The position numbers and the translations under genes are program-made. DNA of 42,156 nucleotides from Pseudoalteromonas luteoviolacea DSM 6061. Its GTDB lineage: Bacteria; Pseudomonadota; Gammaproteobacteria; Enterobacterales; Alteromonadaceae. Location of the stretch: contig NZ_AUYB01000130.1 of NCBI RefSeq assembly GCF_001625655.1, positions 1-42,156 of the forward strand, in the 5' to 3' direction. Position 1 is the stretch's first letter. Every line of letters starts with the position of its first letter. Positions 33,506 through 41,996 of the stretch are shown one piece after another. The notes below the pieces were generated by a model. That model was not told the origin of the DNA, searched no databases, and worked only from the letters and a program-made list of their open reading frames with translations.

Positions 33506-34102
33506 ATGAGCTACTATCGTGCGCTTGAAACAAATACGGTAAATACAAATGCCGTAGCAAAAACAAATTCAAATTTGATTGGTACTATTGCGACTGGTGA
33601 AATACAAGAGCAGTTGCCAGCAGAGCAATTTTTACATCCGTTACCAACAACCGAAGTGGACCAATATGCCACCATAGATGAGGTATTGTTGGTATTAGAT
33701 AAAACCCGTCAAGCAACTGCGCTGGTAATTGATATTAATGGCCAGCAACTAGGCTTCATCTCAATGGCGCAACTGGGCAGCCGGTTTATTTTGGCAAAAG
33801 CTCAGGCACTAGGCTGTACTCGCAATGAGCTGACAGTCAGTGATGTTATGGTGCCTTTATCTGCGCTTCGTCAGGTATCTACAACTCAGGTTTTAAATGC
33901 ACGAGTGGGCGATATTATGGCGACAATGGAAGAAGATGGTCTAGCCTATTTACTCGTAGTCAGCCTGCAAGACGAGCATGCAGTTGGCTACTATGATTTT
34001 ATTGATATGGTAAAAAGCAGTAGTCGTACTATGACGGCTTTAAAGCCAAGTAGTAATTTCAATGATGTGGTTGAACACGTTTTACACCACAGAGAAATGT
34101 AA
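33506..34102 (+). CDS. CBS-domain protein
   Basis: A 198-residue soluble protein with a CBS pair. The first CBS repeat spans about residues 55-110 (YATIDEVLLVLDKTRQATAL, then QLGFISMAQLGS) and is followed by VSDVMVPLSALRQV; the second repeat runs over about 120-170 (VGDIMATMEEDGLAYLLVV, then GYYDFIDMV). CBS pairs usually bind adenine nucleotides and sense energy state. The N-terminal 35 residues are Asn/Thr-rich and likely disordered. No effector domain is attached. GAGG precedes the ATG, and a terminator follows the stop. Confidence 0.8.
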   Translation: MSYYRALETNTVNTNAVAKTNSNLIGTIATGEIQEQLPAEQFLHPLPTTEVDQYATIDEVLLVLDKTRQATALVIDINGQQLGFISMAQLGSRFILAKAQALGCTRNELTVSDVMVPLSALRQVSTTQVLNARVGDIMATMEEDGLAYLLVVSLQDEHAVGYYDFIDMVKSSSRTMTALKPSSNFNDVVEHVLHHREM

Positions 34103-34133
34103 CAGTTCCCCCAAAGTTAATGTAAATTAAAGC

Positions 34134-34160
34134 CAAGGCATCGTTAAGATGCCTTTTTTC
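34134..34160. terminator. Terminator after the CBS-domain gene
   Basis: AAGGCATC, loop GTTA, then GATGCCTT (an 8-bp stem with one extra A at the loop side), followed by TTTTT. It lies between convergent genes and may act for the minus-strand gene as well. Confidence 0.85.
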
Positions 34161-34163
34161 GTT

Positions 34164-34457
34164 CTATGGCAGCTTAACGTTGTGTCGCTTAGCGTACCAA
34201 TAAAATATTGGCAACTCGATAAGTGTAAAGCTGATCAGGGTAAACCAAGGCCAAGTAACATCAAACAAAACTAAGCTGAACTTTACTCCAGTGCCAAAGT
34301 ACACAGAGCCGACGACGCCCAAAGATATCATTGAAGCAATGAAGTCTTGTACAGAAATTTTTCTGAAATCGTTTCCTGCATATTTGGGGTAAATAATGAA
34401 ATAGGCTATCAATAAAATAGCGGCATTAAGTATGATTATGCTTAGCTCTGGGGACAT
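34164..34457 (-). CDS. Small membrane protein of unknown function
   Basis: A 97-residue inner-membrane protein with three hydrophobic stretches (about residues 5-23, 42-57 and 64-88). The N-terminal part ends in a YPKYAGNDFRKISVQDF loop and the C-terminus is basic (YAKRHNVKLP), which suggests the tail is cytoplasmic. No family was recognised. It is a single gene convergent with the CBS-domain gene. The ATG at 34457 has GAGAC upstream. Confidence 0.65.
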   Translation of the reverse strand: MSPELSIIILNAAILLIAYFIIYPKYAGNDFRKISVQDFIASMISLGVVGSVYFGTGVKFSLVLFDVTWPWFTLISFTLIELPIFYWYAKRHNVKLP

Positions 34458-34699
34458 AACAGCGTCTCAGATAGTTAAAAGTGGGCGAAATTCTAATGTG
34501 TATGGAGCTTTATCTCGAAGTATCGAAGGTATGCGCTCTACTGCTTGCCATTGTAATCGTATATCTACGAGTCTGCAAAGTACACAATATATATACAAGA
34601 AATTAGTTTGATGTGCATAGAAGCTTTGTTATCCGTAATTACACTGCCTTTTGTGTTTGATTCTGTATATACTTCGCTTCTTAACCAAATGAGGTGAGT

Positions 34700-35431
34700 A
34701 TGCTGTCTAAAAACCAACAAAAACTAGTTAGAGCGCTGGCACAAAAGAAATATCGCAAGCAACACGGTCTTTATTTAGTACAAGGTGAAAAGAATGTACT
34801 AGAGCTGCTTGTTGCTCAAATTGAAGTTCAACAAATTTTTGCGACGCCTCAATTTGTCAACACTCACCAAAACGAGTTAAAACACAGTAAGGTCATTGAA
34901 TGTGACGAACAATCGCTAAGCAAAGTGAGTACACTAGTGAGCAATAATGCCGCGATAGCGATTGTGCCTATCCCAGAACAACAAAGTATCGATAAAAGCG
35001 GTTTGGTTATAGCGTTGGATGGCGTATCTGACCCAGGTAATCTTGGTACAATTATTCGTGTTGCTGACTGGTATGGATTAAAACAAATCATAGTGAGTGA
35101 GGACTGTGCTGATCATCTGAACCCTAAAGTGATCAGCGCAACAATGGGATCATTTGCTCGTATTAACGTTGTTCGTACCGACTTATCACATTTTTTAAGT
35201 CACTATAAAGGTGCTGTTTATGGTGCCTATTTAGATGGACAAAGTGTTCACAAAGCTGAATTCAATCAGAGTGGTGTATTGGTTATGGGTAGTGAATCGC
35301 ATGGAATAAGACCACACTTAAGTCAGTATATTAACCAACCCATTACAATACCAGCATTTGGAGGGGCAGAGTCACTTAATGTGGCAATGGCCACAGGAAT
35401 CATTCTTGATAACATACGCCGCTCGGTGTAG
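34700..35431 (+). CDS. SpoU/TrmH-family RNA 2'-O-methyltransferase
   Basis: A 243-residue SPOUT methyltransferase. The N-terminal substrate-binding domain (MLSKNQQKLVRALAQKKYRK, then EKNVLELL) is followed by the SPOUT knot with its three motifs: ALDGVSDPGNLGTIIRVADW, LVMGSESHGI, and AESLNVAMATGIIL. The target nucleotide (tRNA or rRNA) is unknown. The ATG at 34700 is preferred to the GTG at 34694, because GAGG at 34691-34694 is then correctly spaced. From memory the sequence is unlike RlmB or TrmH of gammaproteobacteria and resembles the short TrmH-like proteins of Bacteroidetes, which hints at lateral transfer. It precedes smc by 45 bases. Confidence 0.88.
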   Translation: MLSKNQQKLVRALAQKKYRKQHGLYLVQGEKNVLELLVAQIEVQQIFATPQFVNTHQNELKHSKVIECDEQSLSKVSTLVSNNAAIAIVPIPEQQSIDKSGLVIALDGVSDPGNLGTIIRVADWYGLKQIIVSEDCADHLNPKVISATMGSFARINVVRTDLSHFLSHYKGAVYGAYLDGQSVHKAEFNQSGVLVMGSESHGIRPHLSQYINQPITIPAFGGAESLNVAMATGIILDNIRRSV

Positions 35432-35476
35432 CGTGAGTGATGTAGACAATTATTGGCTTCATAATAAATACTCTTT

Positions 35477-38400
35477 ATGCGCTTAAGTCATATTAAACTG
35501 GCTGGTTTTAAGTCATTTGTAGATCCAACCAAGATCCCATTTCCAGATCAAATGACCTGTGTGGTGGGTCCTAATGGGTGTGGAAAATCAAATGTCATCG
35601 ATGCGGTACGCTGGGTACTCGGTGAAAGCTCGGCTAAAAATCTGCGTGGTGATGCCATGACGGATGTTATATTTAATGGCTCGACGCATCGTAAAGCTAT
35701 CTCTCAAGCTTCAGTAGAGTTGATGTTTGACAACACCGAAGGAACATTACCTGGGTCGCTTGCGGACAGAAATCAAATCGCAATAAAGCGACTGGTCACA
35801 AGAGATGGCCAATCCTTGTATTACCTCAACGGTAGCAAGTGTCGTCGTCGAGACATCACGGATATTTTCTTAGGCACTGGTTTAGGGCCTCGAAGCTACG
35901 CCATAATTGAACAGGGCATGATCTCACGGCTAATTGAAAGCAAGCCACATGAACTAAGAGTATTTTTAGAAGAGGCGGCAGGGGTATCCAAGTATAAAGA
36001 ACGAAGAAAAGAGACCCAGACACGTATCAAAAGCACGCGTGATAACTTAGAGCGCCTGTTAGATATGCGTCAGGAGCTCCAGTCTCAGCTAGATAGGCTA
36101 GCAAAACAGGCAGAATCAGCACGTAAATATAAAGAACTCAAAGTACAAGAACGCACCCTAAAAGGTCAACTTGCGGTAATAAAGTGGCAAGACTTTAATG
36201 ACAAGCTTCAACATAAAGTTGCACAAATAACCAAGTTGGACGAGCAACTGACTTTTCTGGAGCAAGCACATGGTGGCCAAAACGATGTGATAGCAAGCTT
36301 TGAGCAGCAAGTAAATCACTTGACTGATGCATTAAATGTGGCGCAACAAACTCAGCATAAAACTCACACTGAACTCACTCGTGCAGAGCAGCAAAAGATA
36401 CATCTAGGTGAAAAGCGTTCCGAATTAACCGAGCAGCAAACTAAGCTCGTGGAAGAACGCATAAATGCACAACAACTTTTAAGTGAGCAAAGTCAATCTT
36501 GTGATACTCACCAACAACAATGCGATACCGCAGCAGAAGCTTTGGCGATTAGTGAAGCTGAATTGGATGAAGTGGTCGCTTTATATGAAGTTCTGCATAT
36601 CGATGCGCAGGACTTGGAGCAAAGCTTAGAGCATGCACAAGGTCAACTAAGCGATGCTCAGACGCAGCTAAATAGTCACACCGGTGCAATGCAACAATCT
36701 CAACAGAGGCTGCTATTCCAACAAGACAAGCTTAAAGATTTGATGGCAAAGCGAGATGGGCTTGAGGTACAAAATAGTACTAAAGAGCTGTCTATAGAGC
36801 AGTCTAAACAACAAGCGTTAGTGAAAGAGATGGCTGTGTTGCAAGGTAAGTCTCAAAAATTAGCTGCTGAATTAGCAGGCTATGAAAGCCAAGCCAAAAC
36901 CCACCAAACTGACCTAGAGTCAATAAAGCAGCAACGTATGGAGTTAACCACCGAGCGCGATATGTTATCAGAGCTGCTTGGGGCATCAGAGTCAAATTCA
37001 GCGCAGAGCTTTTTAAGTCAGTTGAAGGTTAGATCTGAACATATTCTTGTGGTCGAACGGGCATTGTTGGGGATCACAGAGCTTCGCTTGGTTGAAAAGC
37101 CTCATGAGCAAGGCCTTTGGGCTGTAACTAGGCAGCCTCATCCTGAGAGTGTTGCAACGTTGATAGAGTCAGGTGTCTATCCTAGTTTCTTAAATCACAT
37201 TAAGTGGCTAGGCAAATCTCGTCAATTTGCACCCTGTACGGAGTTTATACTCGCGATTGATGAAGTGGGGGAGTTATACGGAGAAAACTTTGTCACTCAG
37301 CCAAGCGATAATCAAAATAGCGAGCTTGCCAAATTTGATCGACTTGATGAATTGTCTAGTCTCTTACCCGAGTTACAGCAATCCCTTAGTCATAGCGAAG
37401 ACAAGTTAAACACGCTACTAGAATTACAGGCTGAATTGGTGAGTCAAATTGAGCAAGTTAAGCAAGATATTCACCGAGTCGCGCAAGATATTGCGGGTAG
37501 CAAAAGCCGTTTGCAAATGTTGGAACAGCAGCAGCAACTATGGCAACAGCAATCAGAACAACTTACTTCTGAGTTAGAGCAGGTCGAAAGTACGCTGGTG
37601 GCGCTTGATAAAGAAAATGAAAGCCTTACCGCTATACAAGCCCAATATGTGGAACTTGTGGAACAATTACAGCAACAAGTTGCCAAATGTAAAGAAGCGG
37701 CAGAAAAACACAAACGAGAGTATAGTCAAATAGTATTGCGTAAAAGCCAGCAGCAAGAGCGTGTTCATCAAGCTAAACTTACGTTACAACAAGCGCAAAG
37801 TGCACAGCAAATAAGTGCAACTAAATCGGCACATTTACTGCAAAGTTATGAGCAGAGTGAGTTGTCACTTAAAGCGAATAAGGCGCAGTTGTCTGAATTA
37901 GAAGCGCCAGCTCAAGAAGTAAATACACAGATCCAAAAGCTGCTGGCGAGCCATCAAGAGCAACAGAGTCAATTAGAGCAACTTGGTGCAGAAGTCGCTG
38001 TTGCGAAGCAACAACTTGCTGAAAAGCAACTTTCAGTTCAGGATTCTCAATCGCAAAGCCTTAAATTAAAGGAGCAAAAACAGCAACTCCAGTTACAAGA
38101 ACAAAGCTTAGTGGTAAAGGCACAGTCGGCATTGGAGCCACTACTTGAACTAAAACAAACCTTAAAAGGTGTGCTAGCAACGTTAAATAAAGATATGACG
38201 CAAGGCGTGTATCAAAGCAAATTGGCTGCGACCAGCCAAAAGCTGTCAATGCTAGGTGCCGTTAACTTGGCCGCGATAGAAGAGTTTGATGAAGCGGCGT
38301 CGCGCAAGAAATATCTAGATGAGCAACTAAATGATCTAACGGCCGCGCTTGAGACTCTTGAAAATGCCATACGTAAAATTGACAGAGAAACTAAAACACG

Positions 38401-38866
38401 GTTTAGAGCAACTTTTGATGAAGTAAATGGATCGCTCGCTGAGCTATTCCCCAAAGTATTTGGTGGAGGAAGTGCTTATTTAGAGTTAACCAGTGATGAT
38501 TTGTTGGAAAGTGGTGTTACTATAATGGCACGCCCACCAGGCAAGAAAAACTCGACAATTCATCTGTTAAGTGGTGGAGAAAAAGCGTTGACCGCATTAT
38601 CATTGGTATTTTCTATCTTCAGATTAAATCCAGCACCATTTTGTATGTTGGATGAAGTAGATGCACCACTGGATGATGCGAACGTGGGGCGTTTTTGTCG
38701 CCTTGTGGAAGAAATGTCTCAAGCGGTGCAATTTATTTATATTAGCCACAACAAAGTGGCGATGGAAATGGCCGCTAGGCTAACGGGGGTAACTATGGCG
38801 GAACCTGGTGTTTCTCGTGTAGTTGCCGTGGACATAGAACAAGCAGTGCAGATGGCACATACATAA
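35477..38866 (+). CDS. smc: Chromosome segregation protein SMC
   Basis: ATPase subunit of the bacterial SMC-ScpAB condensin. 1129 residues. The head has Walker A GPNGCGKSN (residues 32-40) and, at the C-terminus, the signature LSGGEKALTALSLVFSIF and Walker B CMLDEVDAPLDD. Two long Gln/Glu-rich coiled coils flank a hinge at about residues 500-640 (around LSELLGASESNSAQSFLSQL to YGENFVTQPS). Use of SMC rather than MukB fits Alteromonadales. No strong ribosome-binding site precedes the ATG. It is followed after 16 bases by zipA, the smc-zipA unit known from this order. Confidence 0.98.
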   Translation: MRLSHIKLAGFKSFVDPTKIPFPDQMTCVVGPNGCGKSNVIDAVRWVLGESSAKNLRGDAMTDVIFNGSTHRKAISQASVELMFDNTEGTLPGSLADRNQIAIKRLVTRDGQSLYYLNGSKCRRRDITDIFLGTGLGPRSYAIIEQGMISRLIESKPHELRVFLEEAAGVSKYKERRKETQTRIKSTRDNLERLLDMRQELQSQLDRLAKQAESARKYKELKVQERTLKGQLAVIKWQDFNDKLQHKVAQITKLDEQLTFLEQAHGGQNDVIASFEQQVNHLTDALNVAQQTQHKTHTELTRAEQQKIHLGEKRSELTEQQTKLVEERINAQQLLSEQSQSCDTHQQQCDTAAEALAISEAELDEVVALYEVLHIDAQDLEQSLEHAQGQLSDAQTQLNSHTGAMQQSQQRLLFQQDKLKDLMAKRDGLEVQNSTKELSIEQSKQQALVKEMAVLQGKSQKLAAELAGYESQAKTHQTDLESIKQQRMELTTERDMLSELLGASESNSAQSFLSQLKVRSEHILVVERALLGITELRLVEKPHEQGLWAVTRQPHPESVATLIESGVYPSFLNHIKWLGKSRQFAPCTEFILAIDEVGELYGENFVTQPSDNQNSELAKFDRLDELSSLLPELQQSLSHSEDKLNTLLELQAELVSQIEQVKQDIHRVAQDIAGSKSRLQMLEQQQQLWQQQSEQLTSELEQVESTLVALDKENESLTAIQAQYVELVEQLQQQVAKCKEAAEKHKREYSQIVLRKSQQQERVHQAKLTLQQAQSAQQISATKSAHLLQSYEQSELSLKANKAQLSELEAPAQEVNTQIQKLLASHQEQQSQLEQLGAEVAVAKQQLAEKQLSVQDSQSQSLKLKEQKQQLQLQEQSLVVKAQSALEPLLELKQTLKGVLATLNKDMTQGVYQSKLAATSQKLSMLGAVNLAAIEEFDEAASRKKYLDEQLNDLTAALETLENAIRKIDRETKTRFRATFDEVNGSLAELFPKVFGGGSAYLELTSDDLLESGVTIMARPPGKKNSTIHLLSGGEKALTALSLVFSIFRLNPAPFCMLDEVDAPLDDANVGRFCRLVEEMSQAVQFIYISHNKVAMEMAARLTGVTMAEPGVSRVVAVDIEQAVQMAHT

Positions 38867-38882
38867 TAAGTAAAGGTGAACA

Positions 38883-39590
38883 ATGGCCACAGAGTTAAGA
38901 TGGGCATTAATCGTGATCAGTGCGTTGATCATAGGTGGACTACTGATTCATGGGTTATGGTCTGTTAGAAAAAAAGAAGATAAAGACGGCAACAGACAGA
39001 GCGTGCCAGCACCAAAAGGCGACTCAAAAGTATCCGAACCGGAGCTCAATGAGATGAGCTTTACGGCGGTAGAAGAAGAACCAAATACCACTATTGATGA
39101 GCCTGTGTTGCACGACGCTGATGATGAGCACCCAGCTCCACCATCTGAAGAAAACTCTGAACCACAGCCTTCACCAGAGCCACAAGATTTTATTATCTTA
39201 CATATTCAAATGCCAGAAGGTCTTACAATGGCTGGCTCTAAGCTTTTACCGAGCGTGCTGAGCTTAGGCTTTAAGTATTCAGATGAAGGCTTTTTTAATC
39301 GTCATTTAGAGTCGTCGGGCAATGGGCCTGTACTGTTCCGCCTTGTAAATATGTACAACCCAGGCACGTTTGATATCGATAATATGGAACAGTTTAGTAC
39401 AGCTGGGGTAAGCCTGTTTATGACGCTACCATGCGAAGGAGATAGTATGGCCGCATTTAATATGTTGCATGGCGCCGCTAAAAAACTATCCGATGAGTTT
39501 GGTGCTCAGGTTCTGGATAGTGCACGACAGCCACTCACTGTGGATACGATCAGGGCGTACGTTGAAAAAGTACGAGAGTTCGCCGCTTAA
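38883..39590 (+). CDS. zipA: Cell division protein ZipA
   Basis: Inner-membrane divisome protein that tethers FtsZ. 235 residues: an N-terminal membrane anchor (residues about 5-25, LRWALIVISALIIGGLLIHG), an acidic and Pro-rich linker (about 35-105), and the C-terminal FtsZ-binding domain (about 105-235) with FIILHIQMPEGLTMAGSKLL and a later FNMLHGAAKKLSDEFGAQVLD. AAGGTGAACA precedes the ATG. A terminator at 39642-39670 ends the smc-zipA transcript; in related genomes ligA usually follows directly. Confidence 0.97.
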   Translation: MATELRWALIVISALIIGGLLIHGLWSVRKKEDKDGNRQSVPAPKGDSKVSEPELNEMSFTAVEEEPNTTIDEPVLHDADDEHPAPPSEENSEPQPSPEPQDFIILHIQMPEGLTMAGSKLLPSVLSLGFKYSDEGFFNRHLESSGNGPVLFRLVNMYNPGTFDIDNMEQFSTAGVSLFMTLPCEGDSMAAFNMLHGAAKKLSDEFGAQVLDSARQPLTVDTIRAYVEKVREFAA

Positions 39591-39641
39591 CGAGCAATTA
39601 GATATAGAGCTTTGCGCATTGCGTGAAGTTATAAAATAGAT

Positions 39642-39670
39642 GAGCCACTGGTCTTCGCCGGTGGCTTTTG
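39642..39670 (+). terminator. Terminator after zipA
   Basis: AGCCACTGG and CCGGTGGCT pair (one G-U) around a TCTTCG loop, followed by TTTTG. It separates zipA from the downstream small gene and ligase gene. Confidence 0.85.
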
Positions 39671-39691
39671 TGTTATTAGGAGGTTGGAGTT

Positions 39692-39931
39692 TTGAGACCT
39701 ATCAATAATAGAATCAAAGAGTTAACATTGCGCTATGAGCAAGAAAATAGCTTCATTCGGCGTGAGGCTAAAGATGGCAATCAGATATTCAAGCTGGTGG
39801 TGTGTAATTTAGTAAATGGTACTTGGTTACGCAGTTCAGTCGGCCAAGTTAGTTCGCTAGGAGCGCTGAATAGTATTTGTAAGTTCAGTGTATTAAAAAC
39901 AACTCATATTGATTTTCAAATGGCAGTGTAA
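39692..39931 (+). CDS. Small protein of unknown function upstream of the divergent ligase
   Basis: A 79-codon gene with a TTG start. A strong AGGAGG lies at 39678-39683, eight bases before the TTG, which makes translation likely despite the rare start. The product begins basic (RPINNRIKELTLRYEQ), has alternating charged and hydrophobic segments (IFKLVVCNLVNGTWLRSSVG), and ends in HIDFQMAV; it contains two cysteines. There is no signal peptide or membrane helix, and no known family was recognised. It ends 11 bases before the ligase gene, so the two probably form a two-gene operon behind the zipA terminator. Confidence 0.65.
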   Translation: MRPINNRIKELTLRYEQENSFIRREAKDGNQIFKLVVCNLVNGTWLRSSVGQVSSLGALNSICKFSVLKTTHIDFQMAV

Positions 39932-39942
39932 GGTAAGTAATA

Positions 39943-41880
39943 ATGTCAGAATATAATTTTAACGATATCCAAATAGCCATTATTGAAGAGCTAGGTTTAA
40001 ACACATCGCCGTCTGAACTAGCAGACCTCCTCTCTGCTTCGGATAAAAACGCAGAAGAGCTCGAGATTGTACTCAAATTAGCAAATGCTTTATACAGATC
40101 AGGCCACCCAGTAATTGATGACTTAAAATATGATGGCTTGTCTGAGCAGTTAAAAGAATTAGACCCACAAAATGCCTTTTTAGCAGCCGTCGAACCAGAA
40201 GTCTTAATCGACAGCAAAACGGTGCCTTTACCTCAAAAAATGCTCTCTACAGACAAAGCTTATTCGTTTGAAGAAATTAAGAAGTGGACTGAAAGAATCA
40301 CCAAGGCTGCGTCAGAAATAAATGTTGATCACAATACGATTGAATTAAAGATAACGCCCAAGTTAGACGGTTATGCCGCGTATGACGATGGCGCTATCTT
40401 GTACACTCGTGGCGATGGAACTCGAGGGCAAGACATTACTCGCGCATTTGAGCGAGGTCTGAAAATCGCAAACAACGGAGAGAGGGGGTTAGGGCCTGGC
40501 GAAATCGTTATTAAGAAGAGCTATTTCGATGAGGTATTAAGCGATAAGTTTGAAAACTCAAGGAATATTCAAGCCGCAATAATAGCTGAAAAGAAAATCG
40601 ACGAGGATGTGCAAAAAGCGATTGATGATGGCGCGTGTGTATTCTATCCGTTTTTAGAGTTAGAAAACTGGATTGGTAATATCGAGGAGTTATTGTCCAA
40701 TTTCGAGAATATTCTTGAAAAGATGTGGAATGCCGTAGATTACGATATAGATGGTTTAATCTTGGAAACAACCAATGAGCCAATTAAAGCTCATATGGGG
40801 GCAACGAGAAAATTCCACAGATGGCAAATTGCATTTAAAGTGAATGATGAGTCTGCTGAGGTTGAGGTATTAAAGGTTGTACCACAAACCTCTCGAACTG
40901 GCCGAGTTTCTCCTGTTGCAGAGCTCGCACCGACGAAGTTAAGCGGCGCGACCTTAAGTCGAGCAACAGTTCACCACTACAACATGGTTAAAACAAATGG
41001 GGTGGGACCTGGTGCAATTATACGATTGGTGCGCAGTGGTTTAGTGATCCCAAAAATAGAAGAGGTAATTAAGCCTGCTGAGCCTGAACTACCGGAAAAT
41101 TGCCCTAGCTGTAATGCACATTTGATTTGGGAGGCAGATCATCTAATGTGCCCAAACAAATCAGATTGCCCCGCCCAAACAGAAAATACGTTGATACACT
41201 TTTTCAAGACGTTGGGTAATATTGACGGCTTTGGGCCAAAGGTCATTGAGAAAATTACCAACTATGGTGTTAAACACATTCATGAAATCTATGAAATTCC
41301 AAAATATAAATTTGTAGGATTCGGTTTCGGAGATAAAACCTCTCAAAATTTAGTCGATCAATTAAAAGCAAGCAGGGAGATTGAAATTGAAGATTGGCGA
41401 TTTCTTGCTGCATTTGGAGTGAGTCGTTTAGCTGGCGGAAACTGTGAAAAACTGCTGCAACATCATTCGTTAGTTGAACTGTTTGATGTATCTGTTGAAC
41501 AGATGGTTCAAATTGATGGCTTTGCTCAGCTCAGTGCTGAAGCGATTGTTGAAGGGATGAACAATGTAAGAGAAGAGTTTTTCAAGGTGTTTGAGCTGGG
41601 CTTTAATCTTGCTATTACGCCTAAGTTGGCCGATAGAGAAAACTCAGAGTCTCCCATCGCAGATGCTGTAGTTGTGTTTACTGGTGCTATGCAACAAGGC
41701 TCTCGAGGCGACATGGAGAAGCACGCTAAATCTCTAGGTGCAAAAGTTGCAAAGTCAGTGACGGGCAAAACAACTTATCTCGTAACTGGGGAGAAAGTTG
41801 GTGAAACGAAAATAAATGCTGCGAGAGACAAAGGCGTTAAAGTGCTCACTGAGCAGGAATATCTTGACCTAATAGGTTGA
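39943..41880 (+). CDS. Divergent NAD+-dependent DNA ligase (LigA-like)
   Basis: A 645-residue ligase with the LigA domain order. The N-terminal Ia-like region keeps LYRSGHPVIDDLKYDGL. The nucleotidyltransferase has catalytic Lys140 in PKLDGYA, then TRGDGTRGQDIT, Glu187 in GEIVI, DIDG at 268-271, and Lys299 in RWQIAFKV. An OB fold (RTGRVSPVAELAP), a zinc finger (Cys387, Cys390, Cys403, Cys409), a helix-hairpin-helix region and a C-terminal BRCT (FTGAMQQGSRGDMEKHAK) follow. It departs from housekeeping LigA: the usual PRNAAAGSLR-type segment is replaced by SRNIQAAIIAEKK, and the lysine after the DGVV motif is missing (DGLILETT). It sits where ligA is normally found next to zipA. Whether it is the sole ligase or a second, acquired one cannot be told from this window. 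Confidence 0.9.
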   Translation: MSEYNFNDIQIAIIEELGLNTSPSELADLLSASDKNAEELEIVLKLANALYRSGHPVIDDLKYDGLSEQLKELDPQNAFLAAVEPEVLIDSKTVPLPQKMLSTDKAYSFEEIKKWTERITKAASEINVDHNTIELKITPKLDGYAAYDDGAILYTRGDGTRGQDITRAFERGLKIANNGERGLGPGEIVIKKSYFDEVLSDKFENSRNIQAAIIAEKKIDEDVQKAIDDGACVFYPFLELENWIGNIEELLSNFENILEKMWNAVDYDIDGLILETTNEPIKAHMGATRKFHRWQIAFKVNDESAEVEVLKVVPQTSRTGRVSPVAELAPTKLSGATLSRATVHHYNMVKTNGVGPGAIIRLVRSGLVIPKIEEVIKPAEPELPENCPSCNAHLIWEADHLMCPNKSDCPAQTENTLIHFFKTLGNIDGFGPKVIEKITNYGVKHIHEIYEIPKYKFVGFGFGDKTSQNLVDQLKASREIEIEDWRFLAAFGVSRLAGGNCEKLLQHHSLVELFDVSVEQMVQIDGFAQLSAEAIVEGMNNVREEFFKVFELGFNLAITPKLADRENSESPIADAVVVFTGAMQQGSRGDMEKHAKSLGAKVAKSVTGKTTYLVTGEKVGETKINAARDKGVKVLTEQEYLDLIG

Positions 41881-41908
41881 TTTAGTTTTACAACCTATTA
41901 AGTAAGCC

Positions 41909-41996
41909 TGATTACGAGTGATAGATGAAAAAACATCTATCACTTGCACAATTTATGAGTAATTGTGCATTACTTCAACCGCTTTAATCGTAATCA
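41909..41996. repeat. Nested inverted-repeat structure after the ligase gene
   Basis: Three stems lie in 88 bases. The outer arms are TGATTACGA (41909-41917) and TCGTAATCA (41988-41996). Inside are a perfect 11-bp hairpin, AGTGATAGATG with CATCTATCACT (41917-41944, AAAAAA loop), and a directly abutting perfect 9-bp hairpin, TGCACAATT with AATTGTGCA (41945-41969). The base at 41917 is shared by two stems. There is no T-run as in a plain terminator. It may be a structured RNA end or a recombination/replication site. Confidence 0.6.
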
